Notes under the pieces: model-generated | What the model saw: only the letters and a program-made list of their open reading frames with translations | What the model was told of the DNA's origin: nothing | The model's database searches: none | Shown here: in pieces, positions 48,074 through 57,549 of the stretch | Numbering within the stretch: position 1 is the stretch's first letter | How the letters are laid out: each line of letters begins with the position of its first letter | Source of the DNA: an uncultured Sphingomonadales bacterium | Lineage (GTDB): Bacteria > Pseudomonadota > Alphaproteobacteria > Sphingomonadales > Sphingomonadaceae | DNA length: 64,000 nucleotides | Direction of reading: 5' to 3' | Assembly (NCBI GenBank): GCA_903832325.1 | Contig: CAILBC010000015.1 | Span: 1 to 64,000, forward strand | Program-made: the position numbers and the translations under genes

Positions 48074-50233
48074 ATGGCCAGGCGCATAGCCAATCCGGGC
48101 GCGCTGGCGCTGCCGGCGGGGATACTCACGCTGATCACGCTGATGGTCGTGCCGATCCCGGCGTTCATGCTCGATGTGTTTTTCGTGTTCAACATCGCGC
48201 TGTCGGTGGCGGTGCTGATGGCGGCGATGAACGCGGAAAAACCGCTCGATTTCTCCTCGTTTCCTTCGGTTCTGCTGTTTGCCACGTTGCTGCGCCTGTC
48301 GCTCAATGTCGCCTCCACGCGCGTGGTGCTGGTGCATGGCCACAATGGCGGCGCCGCGGCCGGGCATGTTATCGAAAGCTTTGGCGCGTTCCTGATCGGC
48401 GGCAATTTCGCGGTTGGCCTGTTCGTGTTCATGATCCTGATGATCATCAACATGGCCGTGGTCACCAAAGGTGCGGGCCGCGTTTCCGAAGTGTCCGCCC
48501 GGTTCACGCTCGATGCCCTGCCAGGCAAGCAGATGGCAATCGACGCCGATCTGGCCGCCGGGCTGGTCAACGCGGCCGAGGCCAAGGCGCGCCGTCGCGA
48601 AGTGGCGACCGAGGCCGATTTCTATGGCTCGATGGATGGCGCCAGCAAGTTCGTGAAGGGCGATGCGGTGGCCGCGCTGTTGATCCTGGGGGTCAACATC
48701 ATGGCGGGTTTTTGCCTCGGCATGCTCAGCCACGGGCTCACGGCCGCCGATGCGGCGCAGAAATATGTGACGCTGGCCGTGGGTGACGCGCTGGTGGCAC
48801 AAGTGCCCTCGCTGCTGCTGTCGATCGCCGCCGCGGTAATCGTGACCCGCGTGTCCGACAGCCGCGACCTCGCCGGGCAGATTGGCGGGCAATTTGCCAG
48901 CCCGTCAACCTGGCTGCCGGTGGCGGTGATTCTGGCAGCCATCGGCATGATCCCGGCCATGCCGCAGACAGTGTTTCTGCCGGCTGCGGGCATCACCGGC
49001 TGGATCTGGTGGCGGCTGAAACAGCGCGCCGACCGGCAACAGGCCGCCGCCGACGCCCCGCTGCCCGTGCCCGAGGTCGATCCGGGGCGGATCGCGCTTG
49101 ACGATGTGTCGGATCACACGCTGGTTACGGTGGAGCTTGGCTATGGCCTGGTCCACCTGGTTGATACCAAGCGCGGATCGCCGCTGGTGGCGCGGATCAC
49201 CGGGGTGCGCAAACAGTTGAGCCAGGCCTGCGGCTTTGTCGTGCCGCAATTCCGCGTGCGCGATTCGCTGGAATTGCCGCCCAATACGTATCGCATCCTG
49301 CTGGGCGGGGTGTCGATCGGCGGCGCCTCGGTGCGGCCCGAACGCATTCTGGCGATCAACGCGGGCGAAGCGCGCGCCGGCGCCAGCCTGCAGGGCGAAC
49401 CGACCACCGACCCCAGCTTTGGCTGCCCCGCGCTGTGGATCGATCCGGCCAGCCGCGATACCGCCATTGCCGAAGGCTACCTGACGGTCGATGCCGGCAC
49501 GGTTATTGCCACCCACCTGAACCAGGTGCTGGGCGAACGGCCGCAGGCGCTGCTCGGCCCCGATGAAGTGCGCGCCATCCTCGATGGCGTGCGCAGCCGC
49601 GCGGCGGGGCTGGTGGAAACGATCCACCCCAATCCGCTGTCGCTGGGCGCGATCACGCGGATCTTGCGCGCGCTGCTGGAAGACGGCGTCACCATTGCGC
49701 ACCCGCTGCCGATTCTGGCGGCGCTGGGCCAGGCCGTGCAACAGACCACCGATCACGATCGCATGATCGACATCCTGCGCGCCGAACTGGGCCCGATGAT
49801 CGTCGGCCGGGTGTGCAGCCCGCATGACCGGCTGCCGGTGATCACGCTCGATGCCGGGCTTGAGGCGATGATCGTGCAGGGCATGCAGGACCCGGTGACC
49901 GGCCAGCCGGTGATCGAGCCCGATCTGGCGCGCGGGCTGGGCGATCGCGTGGCCGCGCTGATTGCCGAACGCGGCCCCGGGGCGATTCCGCCCGCGCTGA
50001 TCGTGCAGCCGCGTGCGCGGCGCACGCTGTCGGCGGCACTGCGCTTTCGCGCGCCGGCCTGCCTGGTCCTGTCAATTTCCGAGCTGCCGCAAAGCCAGCC
50101 GATCGAAGTGATCGCGGTGATCGGCGGCGATTCCGGCGCACCTGCCCCCACCCCTCTGTTGGCTGACCAATCCACCGCCCGGGCCCCCGCAACGGGCCGG
50201 GCGATGCCGCAACCCGAAGGACTTGCCGCATGA
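48074..50233 (+). CDS. flhA: Flagellar type III export protein FlhA
   Basis: The 719-aa export-gate protein has about eight N-terminal membrane segments. The FHIPEP region includes GAGRVSEVSARFTLDALPGK and EADFYGSMDGASKFVKGDA, and a large cytosolic domain runs from about residue 330. It docks substrates and chaperones. It overlaps fliA by four bases. Confidence 0.96.
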   Translation: MARRIANPGALALPAGILTLITLMVVPIPAFMLDVFFVFNIALSVAVLMAAMNAEKPLDFSSFPSVLLFATLLRLSLNVASTRVVLVHGHNGGAAAGHVIESFGAFLIGGNFAVGLFVFMILMIINMAVVTKGAGRVSEVSARFTLDALPGKQMAIDADLAAGLVNAAEAKARRREVATEADFYGSMDGASKFVKGDAVAALLILGVNIMAGFCLGMLSHGLTAADAAQKYVTLAVGDALVAQVPSLLLSIAAAVIVTRVSDSRDLAGQIGGQFASPSTWLPVAVILAAIGMIPAMPQTVFLPAAGITGWIWWRLKQRADRQQAAADAPLPVPEVDPGRIALDDVSDHTLVTVELGYGLVHLVDTKRGSPLVARITGVRKQLSQACGFVVPQFRVRDSLELPPNTYRILLGGVSIGGASVRPERILAINAGEARAGASLQGEPTTDPSFGCPALWIDPASRDTAIAEGYLTVDAGTVIATHLNQVLGERPQALLGPDEVRAILDGVRSRAAGLVETIHPNPLSLGAITRILRALLEDGVTIAHPLPILAALGQAVQQTTDHDRMIDILRAELGPMIVGRVCSPHDRLPVITLDAGLEAMIVQGMQDPVTGQPVIEPDLARGLGDRVAALIAERGPGAIPPALIVQPRARRTLSAALRFRAPACLVLSISELPQSQPIEVIAVIGGDSGAPAPTPLLADQSTARAPATGRAMPQPEGLAA

Positions 50234-50961
50234 ACTTTCACCAACGCGGCTTTGCCGCCGCCCGCGCCTATCGCGACGATACGGCCGATCGCATTCGCCG
50301 GTTCCTGCCGATGGTGCGCCGCCTGGCCTGGCACGCGCACGGATCGGGCCGCGCCGGGATAGAGGTGGATGACCTGATTCAGGCCGGGCTGGTCGCGCTG
50401 ACCGAATGCGCCCAGCGCCACACCGGGCAGACCGAGGATGGCTTTGCCGCTTATGCCAAATTGCGCGTGCGCGGGGCGATGGTCGATCTGATCCGCCGCG
50501 CCGCACCGCTGTCACGCGCTGCGGCCGATCGCCGCCGCACGATTCGCGGGGCAACCGAAAGCCTGGCCGCGCTGCTGGGCCGCCAGCCGACCGAAAGCGA
50601 ACTGGCCGAAGCGATGGGGGTAACGCTGTCGGATCTGGGCGATCTGCGCGCGGCGTCCGAACCTTTGCGATTTGAACCGATCGACGATGCCTATTCGGAC
50701 AGTTCGATGGCCTTTGCCGATGATCGGCCCGACAGCTTTGCCCTGCTGGCGGACAAGGAAACGCGCCATGTCGTGGCCGGCGCCATCGCCACGCTGCCCG
50801 AACGGCTGCAGATGGTGATCCAGCTCTATTTCGTCGAAGAGCTGAACCTGGCTGAAATCGCCGGCGTGCTGGAAGTCAGCGTGCCGCGCGTCCACCAGCT
50901 GAAGGCGCAGGCGCTGGACAAAATGCGCGCCAGCCTGGGGCCCGATTTCGATATTCTGTGA
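50230..50961 (+). CDS. fliA: RNA polymerase sigma-28 factor FliA
   Basis: This 243-aa sigma factor has region 2 (IEVDDLIQAGLVALTECAQR, RVRGAMVDLIRR), region 3 (RQPTESELAEAMGVTLSDLG) and region 4 (LNLAEIAGVLEVSVPRVHQL). Expected targets in this window are the fliC, fliD and flgM promoters. It is the last gene of the sigma-54-driven operon. Confidence 0.95.
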   Translation: MNFHQRGFAAARAYRDDTADRIRRFLPMVRRLAWHAHGSGRAGIEVDDLIQAGLVALTECAQRHTGQTEDGFAAYAKLRVRGAMVDLIRRAAPLSRAAADRRRTIRGATESLAALLGRQPTESELAEAMGVTLSDLGDLRAASEPLRFEPIDDAYSDSSMAFADDRPDSFALLADKETRHVVAGAIATLPERLQMVIQLYFVEELNLAEIAGVLEVSVPRVHQLKAQALDKMRASLGPDFDIL

Positions 50962-51046
50962 TGCAGCTTGCCCTTGCCCGTCACAGCCCTTAATCATCCG
51001 GTTAAACACCCGGCGCAGCCCGGGGCGGATTGACGGGAGACGGGCC

Positions 51047-51829
51047 ATGCAGATCGATTCCAACCTGGCCGCGGTGGTAACCGGCGGCGCATCGGGCCTG
51101 GGCCGGGCCACAGCCACCGCGCTCGCCGCGGCGGGCGCCAAAGTCACGATTTTCGACATCGACGCTGCGCAAGGGGCCGAAGTGGCGCAGGCGATCGGCG
51201 GGCGGTTTGTCCCTGTTGACATCATGGATGAACAATCGGTGGTCGATGGCCTGGCTGCCGCGCGTGCGGCACACGGGCAGGAACGGGTGATGGTTCACTG
51301 CGCCATGGCCCAGCGCAAGGGCAAGACCGTATCGCGCAATCGCGAAACCGGCGAACTGACCCGGCTGTCGACCGAAGATTATGCCTTTGCCGCGCAGGGT
51401 ATCCTGATCGCCAGCTATCGCCTGGCCTCGCTGTCGGCGCTGGGCATGGCCGCGACCGATCCGATGGAGGATGGCGAACGCGGCGCGATCGTGCTGACCG
51501 CCTCGGTCGCGGCGCAGGATGCGCAAGTGGGGCAGGTCGCCTATGGCTCGTTGAAGGCCGGGGTGTGCGGGCTGGTCCTGCCGATGGCGCGCGATCTGAT
51601 GGATTTCGGCATTCGCGTGAATGCGATCCTGCCGGGTATTTTCGGCACCCCGCTGCTCGGCCGCCTGCCGCAAAAAGTGCTCGACGGGCTCAGCGCGTCG
51701 GTGCCGTTCCCCAAACGGCTGGGCCGGCCGGAAGAATTTGCCAGCCTGGCGCTCGAACTGGTGCGCAATACTTATTTCAACGGCCAGGCAATCCGGCTGG
51801 ATGGCGCGCTGCGCATGGCGCCACGCTGA
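51047..51829 (+). CDS. SDR oxidoreductase (3-hydroxyacyl-CoA dehydrogenase type II-like)
   Basis: The 260-aa Rossmann-fold enzyme has VVTGGASGLGRATA (cofactor glycine motif), DIDAAQ (Asp favouring NAD+) and the catalytic YGSLK with upstream Ser in VLTASVAAQDAQVG. The pattern resembles HSD17B10-type 3-hydroxyacyl-CoA dehydrogenases. It precedes another SDR with 25 bp between, suggesting a fatty-acid or acyl-CoA pair. Confidence 0.82.
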   Translation: MQIDSNLAAVVTGGASGLGRATATALAAAGAKVTIFDIDAAQGAEVAQAIGGRFVPVDIMDEQSVVDGLAAARAAHGQERVMVHCAMAQRKGKTVSRNRETGELTRLSTEDYAFAAQGILIASYRLASLSALGMAATDPMEDGERGAIVLTASVAAQDAQVGQVAYGSLKAGVCGLVLPMARDLMDFGIRVNAILPGIFGTPLLGRLPQKVLDGLSASVPFPKRLGRPEEFASLALELVRNTYFNGQAIRLDGALRMAPR

Positions 51830-51854
51830 CGATTTCTGCCCAAAGGACCCTGCC

Positions 51855-52649
51855 ATGACCCGATCCCCGTTTCGTGACGATCTTCTTGCCGGCCAGACCG
51901 CGTTCATTGCCGGCGGCACCAGCGGCATCAATCTGGGCATCGCGCTGCGCTTTGCCGAACTGGGCGCGCGCGTGGCGGTGCTGGGCCGCAACCCGGAAAA
52001 GGCGGCGGCCGCTGCGGCACAGATTGGCCGGGGTGCGATCTGGCGCACCGCCGATGTGCGCGATTATGGCGCGATCCGCGGCGCGATGGAGCAGGTCCGC
52101 GGGGAACTGGGTGCGTTTGACATCGTGGTGTCGGGCGCTGCGGGCAATTTCCTCGCGCCGGTGCTCGGCATGTCGGCCAATGCGTTCAAGGCGGTGGTCG
52201 ATATCGATCTGATCGGCACGTTCAACGTGTTTCGCGGCTGCCACGACCTGCTGGCCGATCAGGCCTCGCTGATTGCGATTACCGCGGGGCAGGCGGTCAA
52301 TGCCATGGCGATGCAGGCCCACGCCTGCGCCGCCAAGGCCGGGATCAACCAGCTGGTGCGCGTGCTGGCGCTCGAATGGGGGCCGCAAGTGCGCGTCAAC
52401 GGGATTTCGCCCGGCCCGATCGCCGATACCGAGGGCATGGCCCGGCTGGCGCCCGATGCCGCCACGCGGCAGGCGCATCATGACCGCATCGCGATGAAGC
52501 GCTGGGGCACCTGCGCCGAAATTGCCGAAGCCGCTGTATTCCTGTCCAGCGCGGCGGCCGGCTATATCACCGGCACGATCCTGGATGTCGATGGCGGCAG
52601 CCAGATCGGCGATGCCTCGCGCATCGACACCTCGCGCGGGCTGGCTTGA
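51855..52649 (+). CDS. SDR oxidoreductase, 2,4-dienoyl-CoA reductase-like
   Basis: The 264-aa enzyme starts after AAGGA. It has FIAGGTSGINLGIA and LGRNPEKA (NADP-type Arg) for the cofactor, and ends with a GTILDVDGGSQIG core. The YxxxK tyrosine is missing: the region reads QAHACAAKAGINQLVRVLAL, as in the DECR/SPS19 2,4-dienoyl-CoA reductases, which keep only the lysine. The role is probably in beta-oxidation of unsaturated acyl chains. Confidence 0.8.
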   Translation: MTRSPFRDDLLAGQTAFIAGGTSGINLGIALRFAELGARVAVLGRNPEKAAAAAAQIGRGAIWRTADVRDYGAIRGAMEQVRGELGAFDIVVSGAAGNFLAPVLGMSANAFKAVVDIDLIGTFNVFRGCHDLLADQASLIAITAGQAVNAMAMQAHACAAKAGINQLVRVLALEWGPQVRVNGISPGPIADTEGMARLAPDAATRQAHHDRIAMKRWGTCAEIAEAAVFLSSAAAGYITGTILDVDGGSQIGDASRIDTSRGLA

Positions 52650-52691
52650 TAAGAACAGTTATTGGCCTGACCAGACCAGCTTCTGGCCAGC

Positions 52692-53423
52692 TCAGCCCTT
52701 GGGCGGGGTGATGATCGGATCGCCCAGTTTCAGCTGCTTGCCATCGGTGATGATCACTTTGTCGCCCAGTTTCGCCAGCTTGAACAGGCGTTTGGCGAAA
52801 TCGTCGGGCACGCCGATGCAGCCATTGGTGGCATAGCCGCGTTCGACTTTGCTGCCGTGGATCGATACGCCATCGTTGGTCAGCCGCAGCATCCACGGCA
52901 TCGGCGCGTCATAAATGTTGGACACGTGGGTCGCGTCCTTTTGCGTGATCGGAAACACGCCCAGCGGCGTCGGCTTGTCGCCATAGCCTTTGAGGATCGC
53001 CGTCGCGCCGACTTCGTGGCCGTTTTCAAACACCGACAGCACGCGCGCGGTCAGATCGACCGTGATCACCACCGGCCCGGGTTCGCCCTTGGTTTCATCC
53101 CAGAAAAACTGGCCAAACCGGATCGGGCCGGGGATCGAAAGGATCGATCGCACCACAAATGGGCTGTCGGGATTGGGCTTTGCGGGGATCGGCTTTGCCG
53201 GCGCCTTGGCGGCTGGTTGCGCGCGTTGCGCAGGGCCTGCGGCAGGATGCGCGGAAAGGGGCCGGTCATGCGCCGGGGCGATCATGCCGGCCGCGATGCC
53301 CACCACGTCTTTCAGCACGTGGATCGCCAGCATGGCCAGCAAAACGGCCACCGCCGCGCCGCCCGCCGCCAGCGGCCAGCGCCGCTTCGTCCACTTGCGC
53401 CATCCTGGCGGCAAGGCCAGCAT
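52692..53423 (-). CDS. L,D-transpeptidase (YkuD family)
   Basis: The 243-aa protein has an N-terminal membrane anchor (LAAGGAAVAVLLAMLAIHVL), a Pro/Lys-rich linker and a YkuD domain. The active site is VSIHGSKVERGYATNGCIGV, with the catalytic Cys after Gly. The usual [S/T]HGC histidine is Asn here. It should cross-link or attach to peptidoglycan in the periplasm. ATG 53423 follows AGGAGG by nine bases; GTG 53453 is rejected. Confidence 0.85.
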   Translation of the reverse strand: MLALPPGWRKWTKRRWPLAAGGAAVAVLLAMLAIHVLKDVVGIAAGMIAPAHDRPLSAHPAAGPAQRAQPAAKAPAKPIPAKPNPDSPFVVRSILSIPGPIRFGQFFWDETKGEPGPVVITVDLTARVLSVFENGHEVGATAILKGYGDKPTPLGVFPITQKDATHVSNIYDAPMPWMLRLTNDGVSIHGSKVERGYATNGCIGVPDDFAKRLFKLAKLGDKVIITDGKQLKLGDPIITPPKG

Positions 53424-53495
53424 TGCCCGCGTCCTCCTGTTGCGCTCCGCCACTGCGTATTGGCGGCCGTATAAGCGGTTTGTCGTGCCAAAGGG

Positions 53496-54770
53496 TTAAC
53501 CCGATGGTTCCTTGCCGGAATTTTGCCTTGCGCCCAACCATGTCAGCCATCGCCACGCGGCCTCGAACGGGCCCTGGCCATGGCGCGCCAGCCACCATGC
53601 CGGCCAGGCCAGCATCGCCGCCCAGCCCAGCGGGATGAACAGCGGCAGCGCCCCGCGCGGCACGCTGTGCCCGGTGCCATCGCCCAGCCCCAGGCCCCAG
53701 CCCGAAAAGATCGCGCCCATCAGCATTGTCGTGCCCAGGTAATTGGTGAACGCGGTGCGCCCGGTGGCCGCCAGCACGCGCCCCGTGGCCGTGCCCGCCA
53801 GCACCGGCCAGGCCAGCATGAACCCCGCGCCATAGCCCAGCGCCATCGCCAGGTGCGGCAGCGCGCTCAGGCTTTCGAACACGGCAAACATCGCGCGCGG
53901 CGGGAAATCGTGCGCCGCCATCCACCAGGCCAGCACCAGCGAGAGCGCGCCCCCCGTGCCGATCCCGATTGCGGCCATGGTGGCCAGCGCGCGACGAGAC
54001 CACGCGCCCTGCCACAGCCCGCTGCGATGCAGCGCCATGCCGATCAGCATCAGCGGCAGTGTTTCGGTAAAGGTCGATCCCAGCGTCTGAAACGGCAGCC
54101 AGGGCGCGGTGCCCAGCCGCAGCCGCACCGCCGCCACAAAGGGCGCCGCCAGAATCCGGCGGTCATCCGCGATCGAGCTGGCAATTCGCGCCATCATCGC
54201 CGCTTCGTCGGCGCGGTCGGCGGCGGCGCCGTGCCCGGCCAGCACCGCCTGTTCGGCGGCAATCCCCAGGATCGCGCCGATCGTATCGAGCCCGTGGCTG
54301 ATCACGAACATCACCAGCCCCATCACCAGCACCGGCAGCGCCGGCGCGCGGCACAGCAGCAGCGCGCAAAGCCCGCACAGCGCATAGGGAAACAGGATAT
54401 CGCCCCACCACAGCAGCAGGTAATGGGCATAACCGAACAGCGCCAGCCACAGCAGCCGGCGCGCCTGCAGCCCGGGGCCCCACACCCCCCGGCGATCGGC
54501 CGCATCGATGAACAGCAGCATGCTTGCGCCGAACAGCAGCGTGAACAGCGCACGCATCTTGCCTTCAAACAGCACGAAGGCGATCAGGAACCAGCCATCG
54601 CCGCCCGGTTCCGCCCGCGGCAGGTGCGGGCTGAAACTGGCCAGCGTCGGGCCCCAGAATCCGGTGATGTTGATTGTCAGGATGCCCAGCAGCGCCACCG
54701 CGCGCACCGCATCGATTGCCGCGATGCGCGCGGGTGCGCCGGTGACAGGCCCCTCGGTGCGGTCGATCAA
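53496..54770 (-). CDS. DUF418-domain multi-pass membrane protein
   Basis: The 424-aa protein has about ten membrane helices. It opens IAAIDAVRAVALLGILTINI, with MRALFTLLFGASMLLFID next, and closes with the DUF418 region (LAATGRTAFTNYLGTTMLMG). The function is unknown; homologues are proposed transporters or acyltransferase-like proteins. The only reasonable start is TTG 54770, overlapping the stop of the Sel1/SPOR gene (TTGA), so it depends on coupled translation. Confidence 0.78.
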   Translation of the reverse strand: MIDRTEGPVTGAPARIAAIDAVRAVALLGILTINITGFWGPTLASFSPHLPRAEPGGDGWFLIAFVLFEGKMRALFTLLFGASMLLFIDAADRRGVWGPGLQARRLLWLALFGYAHYLLLWWGDILFPYALCGLCALLLCRAPALPVLVMGLVMFVISHGLDTIGAILGIAAEQAVLAGHGAAADRADEAAMMARIASSIADDRRILAAPFVAAVRLRLGTAPWLPFQTLGSTFTETLPLMLIGMALHRSGLWQGAWSRRALATMAAIGIGTGGALSLVLAWWMAAHDFPPRAMFAVFESLSALPHLAMALGYGAGFMLAWPVLAGTATGRVLAATGRTAFTNYLGTTMLMGAIFSGWGLGLGDGTGHSVPRGALPLFIPLGWAAMLAWPAWWLARHGQGPFEAAWRWLTWLGARQNSGKEPSG

Positions 54771-55936
54771 TGGTTCACGGCAAGACACGTCTGGCCTGCC
54801 GCCCGCAGCGCGGCGCAGGCCTGCTTTGCCCCTGCCTCGGAATAGCCACCGGCCATCAGCCGCGCCACGCCGGTGCCCGCATCGATCCGCGGATGGCCCA
54901 CAATTTCGGGCCGGGTGTGCAATTTGGCCCAAAGCGCATCGGCATTGGTCTTTTGCCCGAACGCGCCCAGCTGCACGCGCCAGCCGCCGCTGTCATGCGT
55001 GACGGCCATGGCCGGAGACGGGTGCGCGCTGGCCATGGCCGGCGCGGCCGTGTGCGCCGGCGGGACTGGCGTGACCGAGGCCGCGGCGCCGCGCGGCGGC
55101 AGCGTTACCGGGTGGGCATAATCGGCACCGGCGGTCACCGGTCCATTCGGCGCCATTGCCGGTGCGGCCTGGGCCATTGCAGAGGTTTGGGCCGGCCCAA
55201 AGGCCGCCGGCGCCGCAGTCCGGGCAGGCGGCAGATCGACGCGTTCGATCGCGCCGCCGGTGGCACGCGGCGCGATCGGCGCCGCCGCAGCCAGCGCCGG
55301 AGCCGGAGCCGCGCCCAGATCGGCCGCGCCCATCTGCCCGGCGCGTGTGGCGGCCGCGTTGCGGTCAAGCTCTTGCGCCAATGCCACGCCCTGCTGGCGC
55401 TGTTCCAGCGGCATCCCGTCATCCATTGCGGCCAGGCTGTTGATCGCCTGTTGCAGCCCGGTGCTGGCCGCCCGCGTCATCAGCGCATAGGCGCGCACCG
55501 GGTCCTTTGGCGCATAATCGCCGTTATAGGCGGCAATGCCCAGAATATACATGGCGCGCGGCTCACCCCGGTCGGCCGAGGCGGTCAGCCAGGGCATGGC
55601 CTCGCTCTGGCGGCCAGACTGGAACAGCAGGATGCCGTAATTGTCGGCGGCGCGGATATGCCCTTTCTTTGCGGCACGGGCATAGAAATCTTCTGCGCGG
55701 GCCAGATCCTTGGACACCCCCCGGCCCAGTTTATAGGCCTGGCCCAGATTGAACAGCGCATCGGCATCGCCTTTGGCCGCCGGGCCGGTCCATTGCGCCA
55801 CGGCAGTTTCGTAATCGCCGCGGCCCCAGGCTTCGACGCCATCTTTCACATCGGCATGGGCCGCGATTGTCGTGGCCGCGAACATTGCCACGGCCAGGGC
55901 CCAGCTTGTGCCTCGCCGATTCCGCCAACCCGTCAT
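54767..55936 (-). CDS. Sel1-repeat and SPOR-domain periplasmic protein
   Basis: The product (about 389 aa) has a signal peptide (WALAVAMFAATTIAAHA). Sel1/TPR-like repeats follow, with ALFNLGQAYKLGRGVSKDLA and AMYILGIAAYNGDYAPKDPV. An Ala/Pro linker leads to a C-terminal SPOR domain (GGWRVQLGAFGQKTNADALW) that binds denuded septal peptidoglycan. ATG 55936 has GGGGA six bases upstream; ATG 55948 is also possible. It diverges from the parA-like gene. A division-site or envelope role is inferred. Confidence 0.8.
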   Translation of the reverse strand: MTGWRNRRGTSWALAVAMFAATTIAAHADVKDGVEAWGRGDYETAVAQWTGPAAKGDADALFNLGQAYKLGRGVSKDLARAEDFYARAAKKGHIRAADNYGILLFQSGRQSEAMPWLTASADRGEPRAMYILGIAAYNGDYAPKDPVRAYALMTRAASTGLQQAINSLAAMDDGMPLEQRQQGVALAQELDRNAAATRAGQMGAADLGAAPAPALAAAAPIAPRATGGAIERVDLPPARTAAPAAFGPAQTSAMAQAAPAMAPNGPVTAGADYAHPVTLPPRGAAASVTPVPPAHTAAPAMASAHPSPAMAVTHDSGGWRVQLGAFGQKTNADALWAKLHTRPEIVGHPRIDAGTGVARLMAGGYSEAGAKQACAALRAAGQTCLAVNH

Positions 55937-55960
55937 CGAATTCCCCATTGCTTGCCCGTT

Positions 55961-56032
55961 CCGGCCCGCTCCCCCACCCGACCGCCCAATACCGTACAAT
56001 TACGTGGGTGGTCGGGTGGGGTAGCGGGCCGG
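55961..56032. repeat. Long inverted repeat (30-base arms)
   Basis: 55961-55990 and 56003-56032 are inverted copies matching at 26 of 30 positions, with ACCGTACAATTA between. The right arm continues into copy 2 of the dispersed repeat. Confidence 0.85.
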
Positions 56033-56069
56033 TACCGACTTCCCGAAACGGAGTTTCGGGTCAGACCCT
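56023..56069 (+). repeat. Copy 2 of the dispersed structured repeat
   Basis: This matches 41-87 along its length. Its hairpin CCCGAAAC-GGA-GTTTCGGG is perfect. Together with the inverted arms it forms a compound element of about 110 bp. Confidence 0.75.
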
Positions 56070-56288
56070 AAGGTGTAGTGGTAAACGAATCTTGGCCGCA
56101 CGTCATGACCCTATGTGCCGGCAGCATGCCGTGATCCCGGCAGAAATGCGGCCGGCGGCTGAGCAAAAGGCCAAAAAGACCCCCTTTTTGCCCTGAAATC
56201 ACCAATTCAGGCGGTTGTTAACCCGATTTTGAGAGGAATCTGGAATCTCTGTGCGGACCAATACCACGGACTTTTTGGGGAACAGGCG

Positions 56289-57014
56289 TTGCGCGTACTT
56301 GCACTGGCATCACAAAAGGGAGGGTCCGGCAAGACGACCTTGGCCGGTCATCTTGCCGTTCAGGCGCAGCGTGCCGGCGCCGGCCCGGCCGTGCTTGTCG
56401 ATATCGATCCGCAAGGATCGCTGACCGAATGGTGGAACGAACGCGAAGCCGACTATCCGGCGCTCGCGCAGACCAGCGTCGCGCGGCTGCCCACCGATCT
56501 GGCGCTGCTGCGCCAGCAGGGGTTCAAACTGGCGGTGATCGATACCCCCCCGGCGATCACGCTGGCGATCCAGTCGGTGATCCAGGTATCGGAACTGGTG
56601 GTCGTGCCGACCCGGCCCAGCCCGCATGACTTGCGCGCCGTGGGCGCCACTGTCGAATTGTGCGAGCGCGCGGGCAAACCGCTGATCTTTGTGGTCAATG
56701 CCGCAACGATGCGCGCGCGGATCACCGCCGAAGCCGCTGTCGCGCTTAGCCAGCATGGCACGGTCGCGCCGGTCACGCTGCATCATCGCACCGATTTTGC
56801 CGCATCGATGATCGATGGCCGCACGGTCATCGAAATCGATCCGACGGGCAAATCCGCGGTCGAAGTGGCCATGCTGTGGACATATGTGTCCGAACGGCTG
56901 GAAAAGAATTTCCGGCGCACGGTGTTTGCCGTGCCCAGCGCCCCTTCGGCTGCACCGGGGGCGGCTGCACGCCCGACCGGCGCCGGCTTTGGTCGTCGCG
57001 TGATCGGGTCCTGA
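56289..57014 (+). CDS. ParA-family ATPase
   Basis: The 241-aa P-loop ATPase has the deviant Walker A KGGSGKTT (both lysines), DIDPQGSLTEWW and the switch VIDTPPAI. It is an orphan relative of ParA/MinD that would bind DNA or a membrane and position cargo. TTG 56289 follows GGGGAACAGG and gives MRVLALASQKGG. A further upstream start is possible but lacks homology. It is followed one base later by a ribbon-helix-helix protein gene. Confidence 0.88.
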   Translation: MRVLALASQKGGSGKTTLAGHLAVQAQRAGAGPAVLVDIDPQGSLTEWWNEREADYPALAQTSVARLPTDLALLRQQGFKLAVIDTPPAITLAIQSVIQVSELVVVPTRPSPHDLRAVGATVELCERAGKPLIFVVNAATMRARITAEAAVALSQHGTVAPVTLHHRTDFAASMIDGRTVIEIDPTGKSAVEVAMLWTYVSERLEKNFRRTVFAVPSAPSAAPGAAARPTGAGFGRRVIGS

Positions 57015-57015
57015 T

Positions 57016-57549
57016 ATGGCGATGCGCGCAACCCAGGTCAGACCGGTGGCCACATTGGGGGCATCGCTGCTTGGTCGCAGTGGTCTGCGGCGCGTTCCCC
57101 TGTCTTTTGGCGCGCAGGATCTTGCTGCCAATCCGCCTGAATTTGCGAACATGCCCGAATCCGGCAATCAGGCCGAATCCGGCAATCCGGCTGAACCCGC
57201 TGCGATCAGCATTCCCGAAGTCGTGTTGCAGGCCCGGCGCCTTGCCCGCGCGATCGCCGGCGAAGAGCCGTTGCCGGTGCCGGTGGTTTCGTCCGATCCG
57301 GCCGACGCGGTGCGCCGCCGCATTGCATTCACGCTGCGGCTCGATGGCGAACGCCATCGCCGGCTGCGCCTGACCGTGCGCAGCGAAGGGCGCAGCGCCC
57401 AGCAGATCCTGATTACCGCGCTCGACCACTATCTGGCCACAGCGCAGGCCGTCCTTTCCAACGACCCGGTTCCCGCAACCGATCCTGCAACCGTAAATGC
57501 CGCGACACTGCCGTCGCTCCGCCGAACTCCGACCGGAAGCCAGCCATGA
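57016..57549 (+). CDS. Probable ribbon-helix-helix partner of the ParA-like ATPase
   Basis: The 177-aa protein has a Pro/Ala/Glu-rich N-terminus with repeated ESGN units. A C-terminal segment, RIAFTLRLDGERHRRLRLTV followed by SEGRSAQQILITALDHYL, has ribbon-helix-helix character: a basic strand and two helices. Placement directly after a ParA ATPase is like ParG/Omega-type centromere-binding or adaptor proteins. No other motif is visible. It overlaps the next gene by four bases. Confidence 0.65.
   Translation: MAMRATQVRPVATLGASLLGRSGLRRVPLSFGAQDLAANPPEFANMPESGNQAESGNPAEPAAISIPEVVLQARRLARAIAGEEPLPVPVVSSDPADAVRRRIAFTLRLDGERHRRLRLTVRSEGRSAQQILITALDHYLATAQAVLSNDPVPATDPATVNAATLPSLRRTPTGSQP

Larger units (their letters stand above)
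55937..56288. other. Intergenic region with palindromic repeat
   Basis: No gene is supported in these 352 bp between the divergent SPOR and parA-like genes. The left 130 bp are the repeat described at 55961-56069. The rest contains a weak AAAAAG/CTTTTT hairpin near 56172-56189 and the parA upstream sequence. Confidence 0.5.
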
